Positions 57,234-64,000 of a stretch of 64,000 nt of DNA are shown here, in pieces. Each line of letters begins with the position of its first letter. Within the stretch, counting starts at the first letter, position 1. The translations under genes were made by a program, and so were the position numbers. The notes under the pieces were generated by a model. That model was not told the origin of the DNA and did no database searches. It saw nothing but the letters and a program-made list of their open reading frames with translations. The stretch spans positions 434,001 through 498,000 of the forward strand of contig NZ_JACOGC010000002.1 in assembly GCF_014284195.1 (NCBI RefSeq), in the 5' to 3' direction. This stretch comes from Cognatundibacterium griseum. GTDB taxonomy: Bacteria; Pseudomonadota; Gammaproteobacteria; Burkholderiales; Burkholderiaceae_D.

Positions 57234-57896
57234 TTACGGATTTTGCAGGGCTTTTCTGACCTGCTTCAGGAAAACAGGATCAGTCACGCCGATTTTTTGT
57301 GTGCGTGCCACAATCTTGCCATTGCTATCCAGCAGTATCATGGCCGTGGTGTGGTTGAATTCACCATCTTCCAGCAGACGGTACTGAATGCCCAGTGCAG
57401 CAGCAATTTTGCGGACGCTGGCAGGGTCGGTACGGGCAATGGTCCAGTATTTCGGATTCAGTTCATGCTTGCTGGCGACCGATTGCAGTGCTTGGGTATC
57501 GTCGCGTGCCGGATCGAAGGTGATCAGCATCATGGACAGATTGTCGCGCTCTGCCGGGGTCAGGTCTTTTTCCACCAGACGCATCGATTCGATCAGCATA
57601 GGGCAGACGAATTCACATGAGTTATAAAACATGCTGACCAACACAGGTTTGCCGCGCTTGTCTGCCAGTGTGAAGGATTCGTTATTCTGATTGCTCAGCG
57701 TGGCAGCAATCTTATAAACCGAATTACCCGGCAGGGGTTTTGCATTTGCGGTGGCATTTGCTGTGGCGGTGACGCTGGCGCTGCTACTGGAAGCGGAACC
57801 GTCAGCTGTTTGTGCCAGCACGGATGTGGCTGATGCCAGCAAAAGACAGCTTGCCGAGAACAACAGGCCGGTAGTCAATGAGTTCAATCGTTTCAT
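57234..57896 (-). CDS. SCO1/SenC family copper chaperone
   Basis: A 220-aa periplasmic thioredoxin-fold protein. A hydrophobic signal segment (about 8-28) ends near VLAQ, then a Ser/Ala/Thr-rich linker (about 31-55). Copper ligands are Cys94 and Cys98 in NSCEFVCP (CX3C) and His182 in EFNHTT. SCO proteins deliver copper to CuA sites; here, with nirK and nirV in one unit, it probably helps mature the copper nitrite reductase. The start overlaps the nirV stop by four bases. Confidence 0.88.
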   Translation of the reverse strand: MKRLNSLTTGLLFSASCLLLASATSVLAQTADGSASSSSASVTATANATANAKPLPGNSVYKIAATLSNQNNESFTLADKRGKPVLVSMFYNSCEFVCPMLIESMRLVEKDLTPAERDNLSMMLITFDPARDDTQALQSVASKHELNPKYWTIARTDPASVRKIAAALGIQYRLLEDGEFNHTTAMILLDSNGKIVARTQKIGVTDPVFLKQVRKALQNP

Positions 57897-58750
57897 GGTT
57901 TTTCCTGAGGTAGGTTTTTCGCACAGCGAAAACCCAGTTGTCGCGTTGTGTTGGCGCCATTCATGGCGGACAGCAGGGCAACGCGCATGAGTATGGCAAA
58001 GTTATCTCTATCCTGCAGGCTGATTGCTCCGGCTCCGCAGTACTGTAACTGATCAGGGTCGCCCTGATTGCGGCTGTCTGCACTGACCAGCAGCGCATTG
58101 AAATCATCCACCCATTCCCAGATCAGGCCGTGCATATTGCTGATGCCGTAGTAATTGGTCGCACCACCGACTTTGGTCGGATTAGAACTTCCGGGTTGGG
58201 AATACCAGGACAAAATTTTTGCCCGCCATTTCGGGTCTTTGCGCGCATCGGCGTGAGTTTCGTCCGCCGCGGCGACATATTCCCATTCATACCAGGAAGG
58301 GAGTCGTCCGCCTTCGGATTCACAGTATGCCTGGGCGGCAAACCAGCTGACCTGTGTTACCGGAGTGTCTGCCTGGCTGGCTTCGGGACCGGTATCAGGG
58401 ATCTGGCTGAGGTAACTCTCATCCGCAAAAATACTGGGGATATTGGCTTTTTCCCATTCAGGATGTGCTTTGGTAAACGCAAAAAATTCTGCAGTTGTCA
58501 CTGGCAGTGTGCGCAGATAAAACGCATTGATTTTGACGGGAAGATTGTTGAGGCCGCGTCCTGCAGACAGCACGCTATCGATGCTGCCTGCAGGAATCAT
58601 CTGATAATTTTCTGTGGACGCTGCATGCGCTGCGCCACCGACTGGCAGCAGTACCGCTGCCAGCAGACTGGTCAGCACGCTTGCCAGTACTGAGGTGTTG
58701 CCGGGGCTGGACAGAGCACGCAACGGATTCTCCTGTGAAAAATATATCAA
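57893..58750 (-). CDS. nirV: NirV-like formylglycine-generating-enzyme family protein
   Basis: A 285-aa exported protein with a hydrophobic signal (about 20-43) ending HAAS. The FGE-sulfatase/SUMF1 fold is visible as YLRTLPVTTAEFFAFTKAHPEW, PVTQVSWFAAQAYCESEGGRLPSWYEWEYVAA, NMHGLIWEWVDDF and the C-terminal GFRCAK. NirV genes lie next to nirK in many denitrifiers; their role in nitrite reductase maturation is not settled. It lies 21 bp after nirK and overlaps the SCO gene. Confidence 0.85.
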   Translation of the reverse strand: MIYFSQENPLRALSSPGNTSVLASVLTSLLAAVLLPVGGAAHAASTENYQMIPAGSIDSVLSAGRGLNNLPVKINAFYLRTLPVTTAEFFAFTKAHPEWEKANIPSIFADESYLSQIPDTGPEASQADTPVTQVSWFAAQAYCESEGGRLPSWYEWEYVAAADETHADARKDPKWRAKILSWYSQPGSSNPTKVGGATNYYGISNMHGLIWEWVDDFNALLVSADSRNQGDPDQLQYCGAGAISLQDRDNFAILMRVALLSAMNGANTTRQLGFRCAKNLPQEKP

Positions 58751-58771
58751 AAGCAGTATCGGAACCGGTGA

Positions 58772-60271
58772 TCAGTGTTCGCCGGATGCCTTTACTGTGG
58801 TTTTTGCACGGATGGCCTTCACATCATCGCTCTTGATCTGGCCGCCTTTGTTATCCCAGCTGTTGAGGACATAAGTCAGGATATTTGCCACTTCATCGTC
58901 GTTCAACTGATTCATCGGCGGCATGACAGAGTTAAACTCGTTGCCATTGACTGTGACCTTGCCATTCAATCCCTGCAGCACGACTTTAATGGCACGCTGG
59001 TGATCTGCATTCAGATAATCTGATTTCGCCAGAGGAGGGAATACACCCGGCAAACCGGCACCATTGGATTGATGGCAGACCGAGCAGGTTCCTTCAAACA
59101 GCGCTTTCCCTGCGAGTACCTGATCTTGCAGTGTCAGCGTGCCGCTGGCTGCATTGGCGGTCGCTTTGGTGACAGCGGCCAGGTTAGGGCCAGCGCGGTC
59201 ACCCAGGTAAACCGCATCGACCTCTTTACCGGAATAAATGGCTTTATTTTCTGCGCCATCCACTTTGATGATCGCCAGCGCACCCTTGTTGAATGCACGG
59301 AAGATGGAGTGATCCACCATCACGAAGCTGCCAGGTACTTTGGTTGTATATTCCACGACAGCAGCACCGCCAGCCGGAATCAGCGTAGTTTGTACATTTT
59401 TCTGGAAATTAGTACCGCCTTCAAAACGGACCTTGTCGAAAATCGCACCGATCACATGGAAACTCGACACCAGGTTCGGACCGCCGTTACCGACGAACAG
59501 GCGGATTTTTTCATTGGTCTTGGCTTTCAGTGCCTTGTCACCAGTCAGCGCGCCTTCTGCGCCGTTAAACAACACGTAAGTCGGTTTTTCGTCGATGGCT
59601 TTTTCCATATCGAATGGCTGCAAGCCTTTTTCACGGTATTTGCCGGTGGTGTAGAAGTCACCTTGCATGACGTAATATTCGTGATCGACAGCAGGTAATC
59701 CTTCTGGTGGCTCCACCAGAATCAGGCCGTACATGCCGTTACCAATGTGCATGCCAACCGGAGCGGTTGCGCAGTGATAGACGTAAATACCTTCGTTGAG
59801 CGCTTTAAAAGAGAACTGGGATTCGTGTCCAGGTGCAGTAAAGCTGGAAGCTGCGCCACCACCAGGACCTGTCACACCATGCAGGTCGATATTGTGCGGC
59901 ATCTTGTTGGCAGGATGATTCTTCAGGTGAAATTCGACGGTATCACCCTGACGGACACGGATAAAGCTACCCGGGACCGTGCCACCAAATGTCCAGAAGG
60001 TGTAGGTCACGCCTTCTGAAATCGGCATTTCTTTTTCGATGACTTCGAGATTCACAATCACTTTGGCCGGATATTTCCGGTTGACCGGTGGCGGGACGTT
60101 CGGCGGGCTGGTTAATACCGCCTGAATCGGGGCACCTTGCGGTGGGCCGAAATCGCCGGCGGATTTCGCACCGGCTTTGTCATTGCCCGCTGCGCCTGCG
60201 GTCATTGGTGCAGAGACCAGGGCTGTGGCCACCGCTAACATTGCGCAAGCCGTTTTAATCATGAGCTTCAT
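58772..60271 (-). CDS. nirK: Copper nitrite reductase with fused C-terminal cytochrome c
   Basis: A 499-aa periplasmic enzyme reducing nitrite to NO. It starts at the ATG behind GAGAGG, with a signal peptide ending near AGAA. Type 1 and type 2 copper ligands are present: [28 protein letters not shown] and [11 protein letters not shown]. About 100 extra C-terminal residues form a class I cytochrome c ([14 protein letters not shown], haem c; VMPPMNQL for the Met ligand). Fusion of this kind is known in Ralstonia and relatives and lets the enzyme receive electrons directly. Followed by nirV and SCO. A Dnr-type box lies about 230 bp upstream. Confidence 0.95.
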   Translation of the reverse strand: MKLMIKTACAMLAVATALVSAPMTAGAAGNDKAGAKSAGDFGPPQGAPIQAVLTSPPNVPPPVNRKYPAKVIVNLEVIEKEMPISEGVTYTFWTFGGTVPGSFIRVRQGDTVEFHLKNHPANKMPHNIDLHGVTGPGGGAASSFTAPGHESQFSFKALNEGIYVYHCATAPVGMHIGNGMYGLILVEPPEGLPAVDHEYYVMQGDFYTTGKYREKGLQPFDMEKAIDEKPTYVLFNGAEGALTGDKALKAKTNEKIRLFVGNGGPNLVSSFHVIGAIFDKVRFEGGTNFQKNVQTTLIPAGGAAVVEYTTKVPGSFVMVDHSIFRAFNKGALAIIKVDGAENKAIYSGKEVDAVYLGDRAGPNLAAVTKATANAASGTLTLQDQVLAGKALFEGTCSVCHQSNGAGLPGVFPPLAKSDYLNADHQRAIKVVLQGLNGKVTVNGNEFNSVMPPMNQLNDDEVANILTYVLNSWDNKGGQIKSDDVKAIRAKTTVKASGEH

Positions 60272-60697
60272 AGAAATACCTCTCAAAGTATGATGGGACG
60301 TGCTGCAAAGTTTTCCGGGGAGCCGCCATTCCTGTGCTGCTCTGGAAAACTGGTGTCGACATCGGTGTTGGTATAAAAAGTACTGCCCGGAATGGTTACC
60401 GGTCTGATCCAGCTGAATCTCAGAGTAAAGCAAAGTGATTGCTGCAGCTATACGCCGTTAGGAGGATGTCGGGCTATAGAATGGGGAATGAAGCATATCT
60501 TTGATGTGCCTCAAAGGTGGTATGCAGACAGATAACAGATTGCATAGCCACAGATACAGTTTCCCCTCGTAAAAACACTATGTGTATCCTGTTTCGCGAC
60601 GCATTTATGTCAAAATGACGCCTGACTGCATTGTCTCGTGTTGCGCAACGGCATCACTGCAATGTCGTACTTATTGATAACCATCCGGAGTCATACC
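60272..60697. other. nirK-aminotransferase divergent intergenic region
   Basis: 426 bp. It contains the Dnr-type nirK promoter elements near 60474-60514 and about 200 bp of untranslated nirK leader. No gene is seen; an open frame reaching into it from the aminotransferase lacks a ribosome site. Confidence 0.5.
60474..60514 (-). promoter_or_regulatory. Probable Dnr/NnrR-dependent nirK promoter
   Basis: TTGATGTGCCTCAA at 60501-60514 has the perfect outer TTGA-N6-TCAA of Fnr/Dnr/NnrR sites. On the nirK strand a -10-like TCTATA lies at 60474-60479, where class II activation (box at about -41.5) would need it. The start site would then be near 60466, giving a leader of about 195 nt. Confidence 0.5.
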
Positions 60698-61891
60698 ATG
60701 TTTCAGCACGTTGAAGCCTATCCTGGCGATCCTATCTTATCTTTGAATGAAGCATTCGGTAAAGATCCGCGGCCAAATAAAATCAATTTATCCATCGGCA
60801 TTTATTTCGACGATGCAGGAAAAATTCCTATGCTGCCCTCAGTACGCGCAGCGGAGCTGAAAGTAGTGGCAGAAGCGGGTGCCCGTCCTTATCTGCCGAT
60901 GGAAGGCGCGGCAAATTTCCGTACGGCAGTTCAGCATTTGTTATTTGGCGCTGACCATGTTGCTGTCAAGGAAGGTCGCATTGTGACTTTGCAGATGGTT
61001 GGCTCCAGTGGTGGTCTTAAGATTGGCGGCGATTTCATCAAGCGCTATTTCCCGGCTTCCGCAATGCTGGTCAGTGATCCGACCTGGGATAATCACCGCG
61101 CAGTTTTTGAAGGTTCTGGTATTACCGTCAAAACCTATCCTTATTATGATGCAGCGACAGGCGGCTTGCGTTTCGATGCCATGCTGGAAGCATTGAAAGC
61201 CGCAGACAAGAAAAGTATCGTTCTGCTGCACGCCTGCTGTCACAATCCGACCGGCGTTGACCTGACGCAGGCGCAATGGCAGGCACTGGTGCCGATACTG
61301 AAAGAGCGTGAATTGATTCCTTTCCTTGACCTGGCTTATCAGGGCTACGGTGATGGTATCGAGCAAGACGCTTATGTGGTGCGCTTGCTGGCGACGGAAG
61401 GCTTGAGTTTTTTCGTGGCAAATTCATTTTCCAAGAGCATGAGTCTGTATGGTGAGCGTTGTGGCGCGCTGAGTGTGGTGTGCCCGGATGCTGCGCAGGC
61501 AGTGAATGTGCTGGGCCAGATGAAAGCGACGATCCGCCGCAATTATTCCAATCCACCGATGCATGGCGGCCAGCTGGTGGCACGTGTACTGTCTGATCCT
61601 GAGTTGCGTCCGATGTGGGAAGCTGAAGTCGTGGCAATGCGGGACCGGATTCAGTCCATGCGCCGTCAGTTGCACGATGTCTTGAGCGCCAAATTGCCGG
61701 GTCGTGATTTCAGTTATTTCCTGACTCAGCGCGGGATGTTCAGTTATACCGGTTTGTCGCCTGAGCAGTGTGACCGGCTGAAAGAAGAATTCGGTGTATA
61801 TCTGGTGCGTTCTGGCCGGATGTGTGTGGCAGGACTCAATAGCGGTAATGTTGAGGCAACAGCGAATGCAATGGCCGCTGTGCTGGCTTGA
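60698..61891 (+). CDS. tyrB: Aspartate/aromatic amino acid aminotransferase
   Basis: A 397-aa class I PLP aminotransferase starting MFQHVEAYPGDPILSLNEAF. The PLP Lys is Lys246 in NSFSKSMSLYGERCG; CCHNPTGVDLT and the substrate-carboxylate Arg in GRMCVAGLN are typical of the AspC/TyrB subgroup. It interconverts aspartate or aromatic amino acids with their 2-oxo acids, using 2-oxoglutarate/glutamate. TyrB is slightly favoured over AspC, but the two cannot be separated by eye. It is an isolated gene followed by a terminator. Confidence 0.85.
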   Translation: MFQHVEAYPGDPILSLNEAFGKDPRPNKINLSIGIYFDDAGKIPMLPSVRAAELKVVAEAGARPYLPMEGAANFRTAVQHLLFGADHVAVKEGRIVTLQMVGSSGGLKIGGDFIKRYFPASAMLVSDPTWDNHRAVFEGSGITVKTYPYYDAATGGLRFDAMLEALKAADKKSIVLLHACCHNPTGVDLTQAQWQALVPILKERELIPFLDLAYQGYGDGIEQDAYVVRLLATEGLSFFVANSFSKSMSLYGERCGALSVVCPDAAQAVNVLGQMKATIRRNYSNPPMHGGQLVARVLSDPELRPMWEAEVVAMRDRIQSMRRQLHDVLSAKLPGRDFSYFLTQRGMFSYTGLSPEQCDRLKEEFGVYLVRSGRMCVAGLNSGNVEATANAMAAVLA

Positions 61892-61911
61892 TTTATTTTC
61901 TCGTTGCAATG

Positions 61912-61942
61912 AAAACGCCGGCGGTTCAGCCGGCGTTTTTTT
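61912..61942 (+). terminator. Terminator after the aminotransferase
   Basis: AACGCCGGC and GCCGGCGTT form a 9-bp GC-rich stem with a 6-nt loop and a T7 tail. The tail touches the end of the convergent murI. Confidence 0.9.
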
Positions 61943-62819
61943 ATGAAAATTCGGATCCGGGATGACTATCCATAACCGGTGTTTTTCCAGTCGCCGAACG
62001 AACGCTGACCGGTGTATGCAAATGCGGTAAAAGCTGCGTCAGTGCTGTTTTCAGATGTTGGGTGGTGCCGGTGGTATAGGCCGTTATGCCAGGGTTCGCT
62101 GCATCGATGGCAAGTAAGCCGTGATCCTGTAATTGTGTTTGCAGGTACCTGGCAACGGCGAGTCCCGTGTCGATCAGCTCTATGTGTGGTCCGCTGCGGT
62201 GTTTTTCACGGAGAAGTTCCCTGATCTGCTGCTTTACAAACGGATAGTGGGTACATCCCAGAACGATGGTGTCGGCCCCGGATTCCAGTAACGGGGTCAG
62301 ATATTGATCCAGCATGGCGAGGGTTTTCGGTGAGCTGAATTCTGCTTTTTCAATCTGATCCGCCAGCCCTGTACATGCCTGCTGCACAAATCTGACCTGA
62401 TGTGCGTCACTGAGCTGATCGCGTAAATTCCGAAACTTCAGACTGTTCAGCGTTCCCTGTGTCGCCATCACCCCGACCACGCCTGAGCGGGTATGCTGGC
62501 AGGCGGGTTTCAGGCCCGGCTCCATGCCAATCAGGATTTGTGTCGGATATTGGGCACGCAGCACCCGGGCGGCGGCGGCCGTTGCGGTATTGCAGGCGAT
62601 TACGATGGCTTTGCAGTGCTGCTGCAACAGAAACTCTGTGATCGACTGGCAGCGCGTGACGATCGTCTGTTCGCTTTTTTCTCCGTAGGGGGCAAAACCG
62701 GAATCTGCGAAATAAATCAGTTTTTCATGCGGCAGCAGTTGGTGAATATGCTGAAGTACGGACAATCCGCCAATGCCAGAATCAAAAATGCCTACCGGGG
62801 CGGAGGGGGAAAGCTGCAT
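61941..62819 (-). CDS. murI: Glutamate racemase
   Basis: A 292-aa cofactor-independent racemase supplying D-glutamate for peptidoglycan. It starts APVGIFDSGIGGLSVL after a short polar tail. Catalytic Cys76 (VIACNTATAAA) and Cys189 (VLGCTHYPF) are present, with the substrate motif FADSGFAPYGEKS. The C-terminal 25 residues are an extension beyond most family members. It lies upstream of no obvious operon partner; the fumarase gene precedes it on the same strand, separated by a terminator. Confidence 0.94.
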   Translation of the reverse strand: MQLSPSAPVGIFDSGIGGLSVLQHIHQLLPHEKLIYFADSGFAPYGEKSEQTIVTRCQSITEFLLQQHCKAIVIACNTATAAAARVLRAQYPTQILIGMEPGLKPACQHTRSGVVGVMATQGTLNSLKFRNLRDQLSDAHQVRFVQQACTGLADQIEKAEFSSPKTLAMLDQYLTPLLESGADTIVLGCTHYPFVKQQIRELLREKHRSGPHIELIDTGLAVARYLQTQLQDHGLLAIDAANPGITAYTTGTTQHLKTALTQLLPHLHTPVSVRSATGKTPVMDSHPGSEFS

Positions 62820-62871
62820 ACCGGGGAACTGTCAGCGTGAAGTGAATAAGGCAATAATTTTGCCAGACATT

Positions 62872-62911
62872 AATAAAACATGCTCTGGTCTGCGAACAGA
62901 ACAGAGCATGT
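62872..62911 (-). terminator. Terminator after fumarase
   Basis: On the minus strand ACATGCTCTG pairs with CAGAGCATGT across a 14-nt loop, followed by TTTTATTAA. It separates fumarase from murI. Confidence 0.75.
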
Positions 62912-62951
62912 CAGTTACCACCGTCAGGGCAGCGAAACTAATGAGTCGCTA

Positions 62952-64000
62952 TCAGTTCACCGGAATGATGCCGATCTTTGCCTGCCATTCTCTCGGACCG
63001 GTGTTGTGAACCGATGTGCCTTGAGAATCTACCGCTACTGTGACTGGCATGTCTGTTACATCGAACTCATAGATCGCTTCCATTCCGAGGTCTTCAAAGC
63101 CAACCACTTTCGCAGATTTAATCGCTTTCGACACCAGGTAAGCCGCACCGCCGACCGCCATCAGATAGGCGGACTGATGCTTTTTGATGGACTCGATCGC
63201 AACCGGACCGCGCTCCGCTTTACCGATCATTGAGATCAGGCCGGTTTTTTCCAGCATCATGTCGGTAAATTTATCCATGCGGGTTGCCGTAGTCGGCCCT
63301 GCAGGTCCTACTGCTTCGTCGCGTACCGGGTCAACCGGGCCCACATAATAGATAACGCGGTTGGTGAAATCGACCGGTAAGGATTCGCCTTTGGCCAGCA
63401 TATCCTGAATACGCTTGTGTGCAGCGTCGCGACCGGTCAGCATTTTGCCGTTCAGCAGCAGGGTTTGCCCTGGTTTCCAGGAGGCGACTTCTTCTTTGGT
63501 CAGTGTGTTGAGATCGACGCGTTTGGACTTTTCGGTATCCGGTGTCCAGTGTACATCTGGCCAGTCGGACAGTTTTGGTGGTTCGATATAACTAGGGCCG
63601 GAGCCGTCGAGCACAAAGTGCGCGTGACGCGTTGCTGCGCAGTTCGGAATCATCGCGACCGGTTTGGAGGCGGCATGGGTTGGATACATATTGATTTTTA
63701 CATCCAGTACCGTCGTCAGACCACCCAGACCCTGTGCGCCGATGCCGAGCGCATTCACTTTGTCGCACAGTTCAATACGCAATTCTTCCAGTTTGTTTTG
63801 CGGACCGCGCTGCTTCAGTTCGTACATGTCGATGTCATCCATCAGGGACTCTTTCGCCATCAGCATCGCTTTTTCTGCTGTGCCGCCGATACCGATACCC
63901 AGCATACCTGGCGGACACCAGCCTGCACCCATAGTCGGCACGGTTTTCATGACCCAGTCCACCAGTGAGTCGGATGGGTTGAGCATCACGAATTTGGTTT
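62952..64000 (-). CDS. Class I (4Fe-4S) fumarate hydratase, C-terminal part (5' end outside window)
   Basis: About 349 codons of an iron-sulfur fumarase that interconverts fumarate and malate. The frame stays open to the right edge; TKFVMLNPSDSLVDWV there is typical of the internal FumA/FumB region, so the ATG is outside. Visible family blocks are GAGWCPPGMLGIGIGGTAEKAM, GLGGLTTVLDVKI, HFVLDGSG and the C-terminal domain YYVGPVDPVRDEAVGPAGPTTATRMD. Cys in GWCPPG and PNCAATR are candidates for cluster binding. Confidence 0.92.
   Translation of the reverse strand, partial: TKFVMLNPSDSLVDWVMKTVPTMGAGWCPPGMLGIGIGGTAEKAMLMAKESLMDDIDMYELKQRGPQNKLEELRIELCDKVNALGIGAQGLGGLTTVLDVKINMYPTHAASKPVAMIPNCAATRHAHFVLDGSGPSYIEPPKLSDWPDVHWTPDTEKSKRVDLNTLTKEEVASWKPGQTLLLNGKMLTGRDAAHKRIQDMLAKGESLPVDFTNRVIYYVGPVDPVRDEAVGPAGPTTATRMDKFTDMMLEKTGLISMIGKAERGPVAIESIKKHQSAYLMAVGGAAYLVSKAIKSAKVVGFEDLGMEAIYEFDVTDMPVTVAVDSQGTSVHNTGPREWQAKIGIIPVN

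Overview
This window looks like the chromosome of a facultatively denitrifying betaproteobacterium, most likely Burkholderiales and perhaps Oxalobacteraceae. That placement is an inference from gene content and moderate GC; no rRNA or other marker is present to fix it. I see no insertion sequence, prophage, CRISPR array, tRNA or rRNA gene. Gene order is compact, with many 1-4 bp stop/start overlaps.

Region 1 (1-16.4 kb) is a low-oxygen and nitrogen-oxide island: the end of a NarX-type kinase and NarL, a Dnr-like Crp/Fnr regulator, ubiU-ubiV-ubiT for oxygen-independent ubiquinone synthesis, a DGC-domain protein, NnrS, oxygen-independent HemN, a class III ribonucleotide reductase whose glycyl-radical tail is a separate gene (nrdG, a small 97-aa gene, nrdD), an HPP-CBS membrane protein, SirB2, DUF2249, quinol-type nitric oxide reductase norB, and the NO sensor nsrR. 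Fnr/Dnr-type palindromes lie before dnr, hemN and nrdD, tandem NrdR boxes before nrdD, and two tandem NsrR-like boxes between norB and nsrR.

Region 2 (16.9-27 kb) holds a chemoreceptor broken by a one-base slip in an A8 run, an MFS transporter, the cyoABCD cytochrome bo3 oxidase operon with a SURF1 gene, and a RegB/RegA (RoxS/RoxR) redox two-component system. Region 3 (27.3-39 kb) holds recC-recB-recD, an undecaprenyl diphosphate synthase-like gene and manC.

Region 4 (39-53.4 kb) is accessory metabolism. It has an AraC regulator with an AGPS-like FAD oxidase, a GlpD-like dehydrogenase and an FGGY kinase; a RcnR-like sensor with a NicO Ni/Co exporter carrying a 21-unit His-Asp hexamer repeat and a DedA-rhodanese fusion; a DapA-family lyase/synthase; and a TetR-controlled thiolase, acyl-CoA dehydrogenase and alpha-methylacyl-CoA racemase operon.

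Region 5 (53.7-64 kb) has a very large beta-propeller amidohydrolase, then nirK (with fused cytochrome c), nirV and a SCO copper chaperone, an aromatic/aspartate aminotransferase, murI, and the 3' part of a class I fumarase that runs off the window.

Together the genes suggest a cell that respires oxygen through bo3 oxidase and switches to nitrite and NO reduction when oxygen falls. Fnr/Dnr, NsrR, NarXL and RegBA would arbitrate, while HemN, UbiUVT and class III RNR would supply haem, quinone and dNTPs without oxygen. An unexplained 21-bp palindrome (ATATACT-N7-AGTATAT) is shared by the nnrS and amidohydrolase upstream regions.
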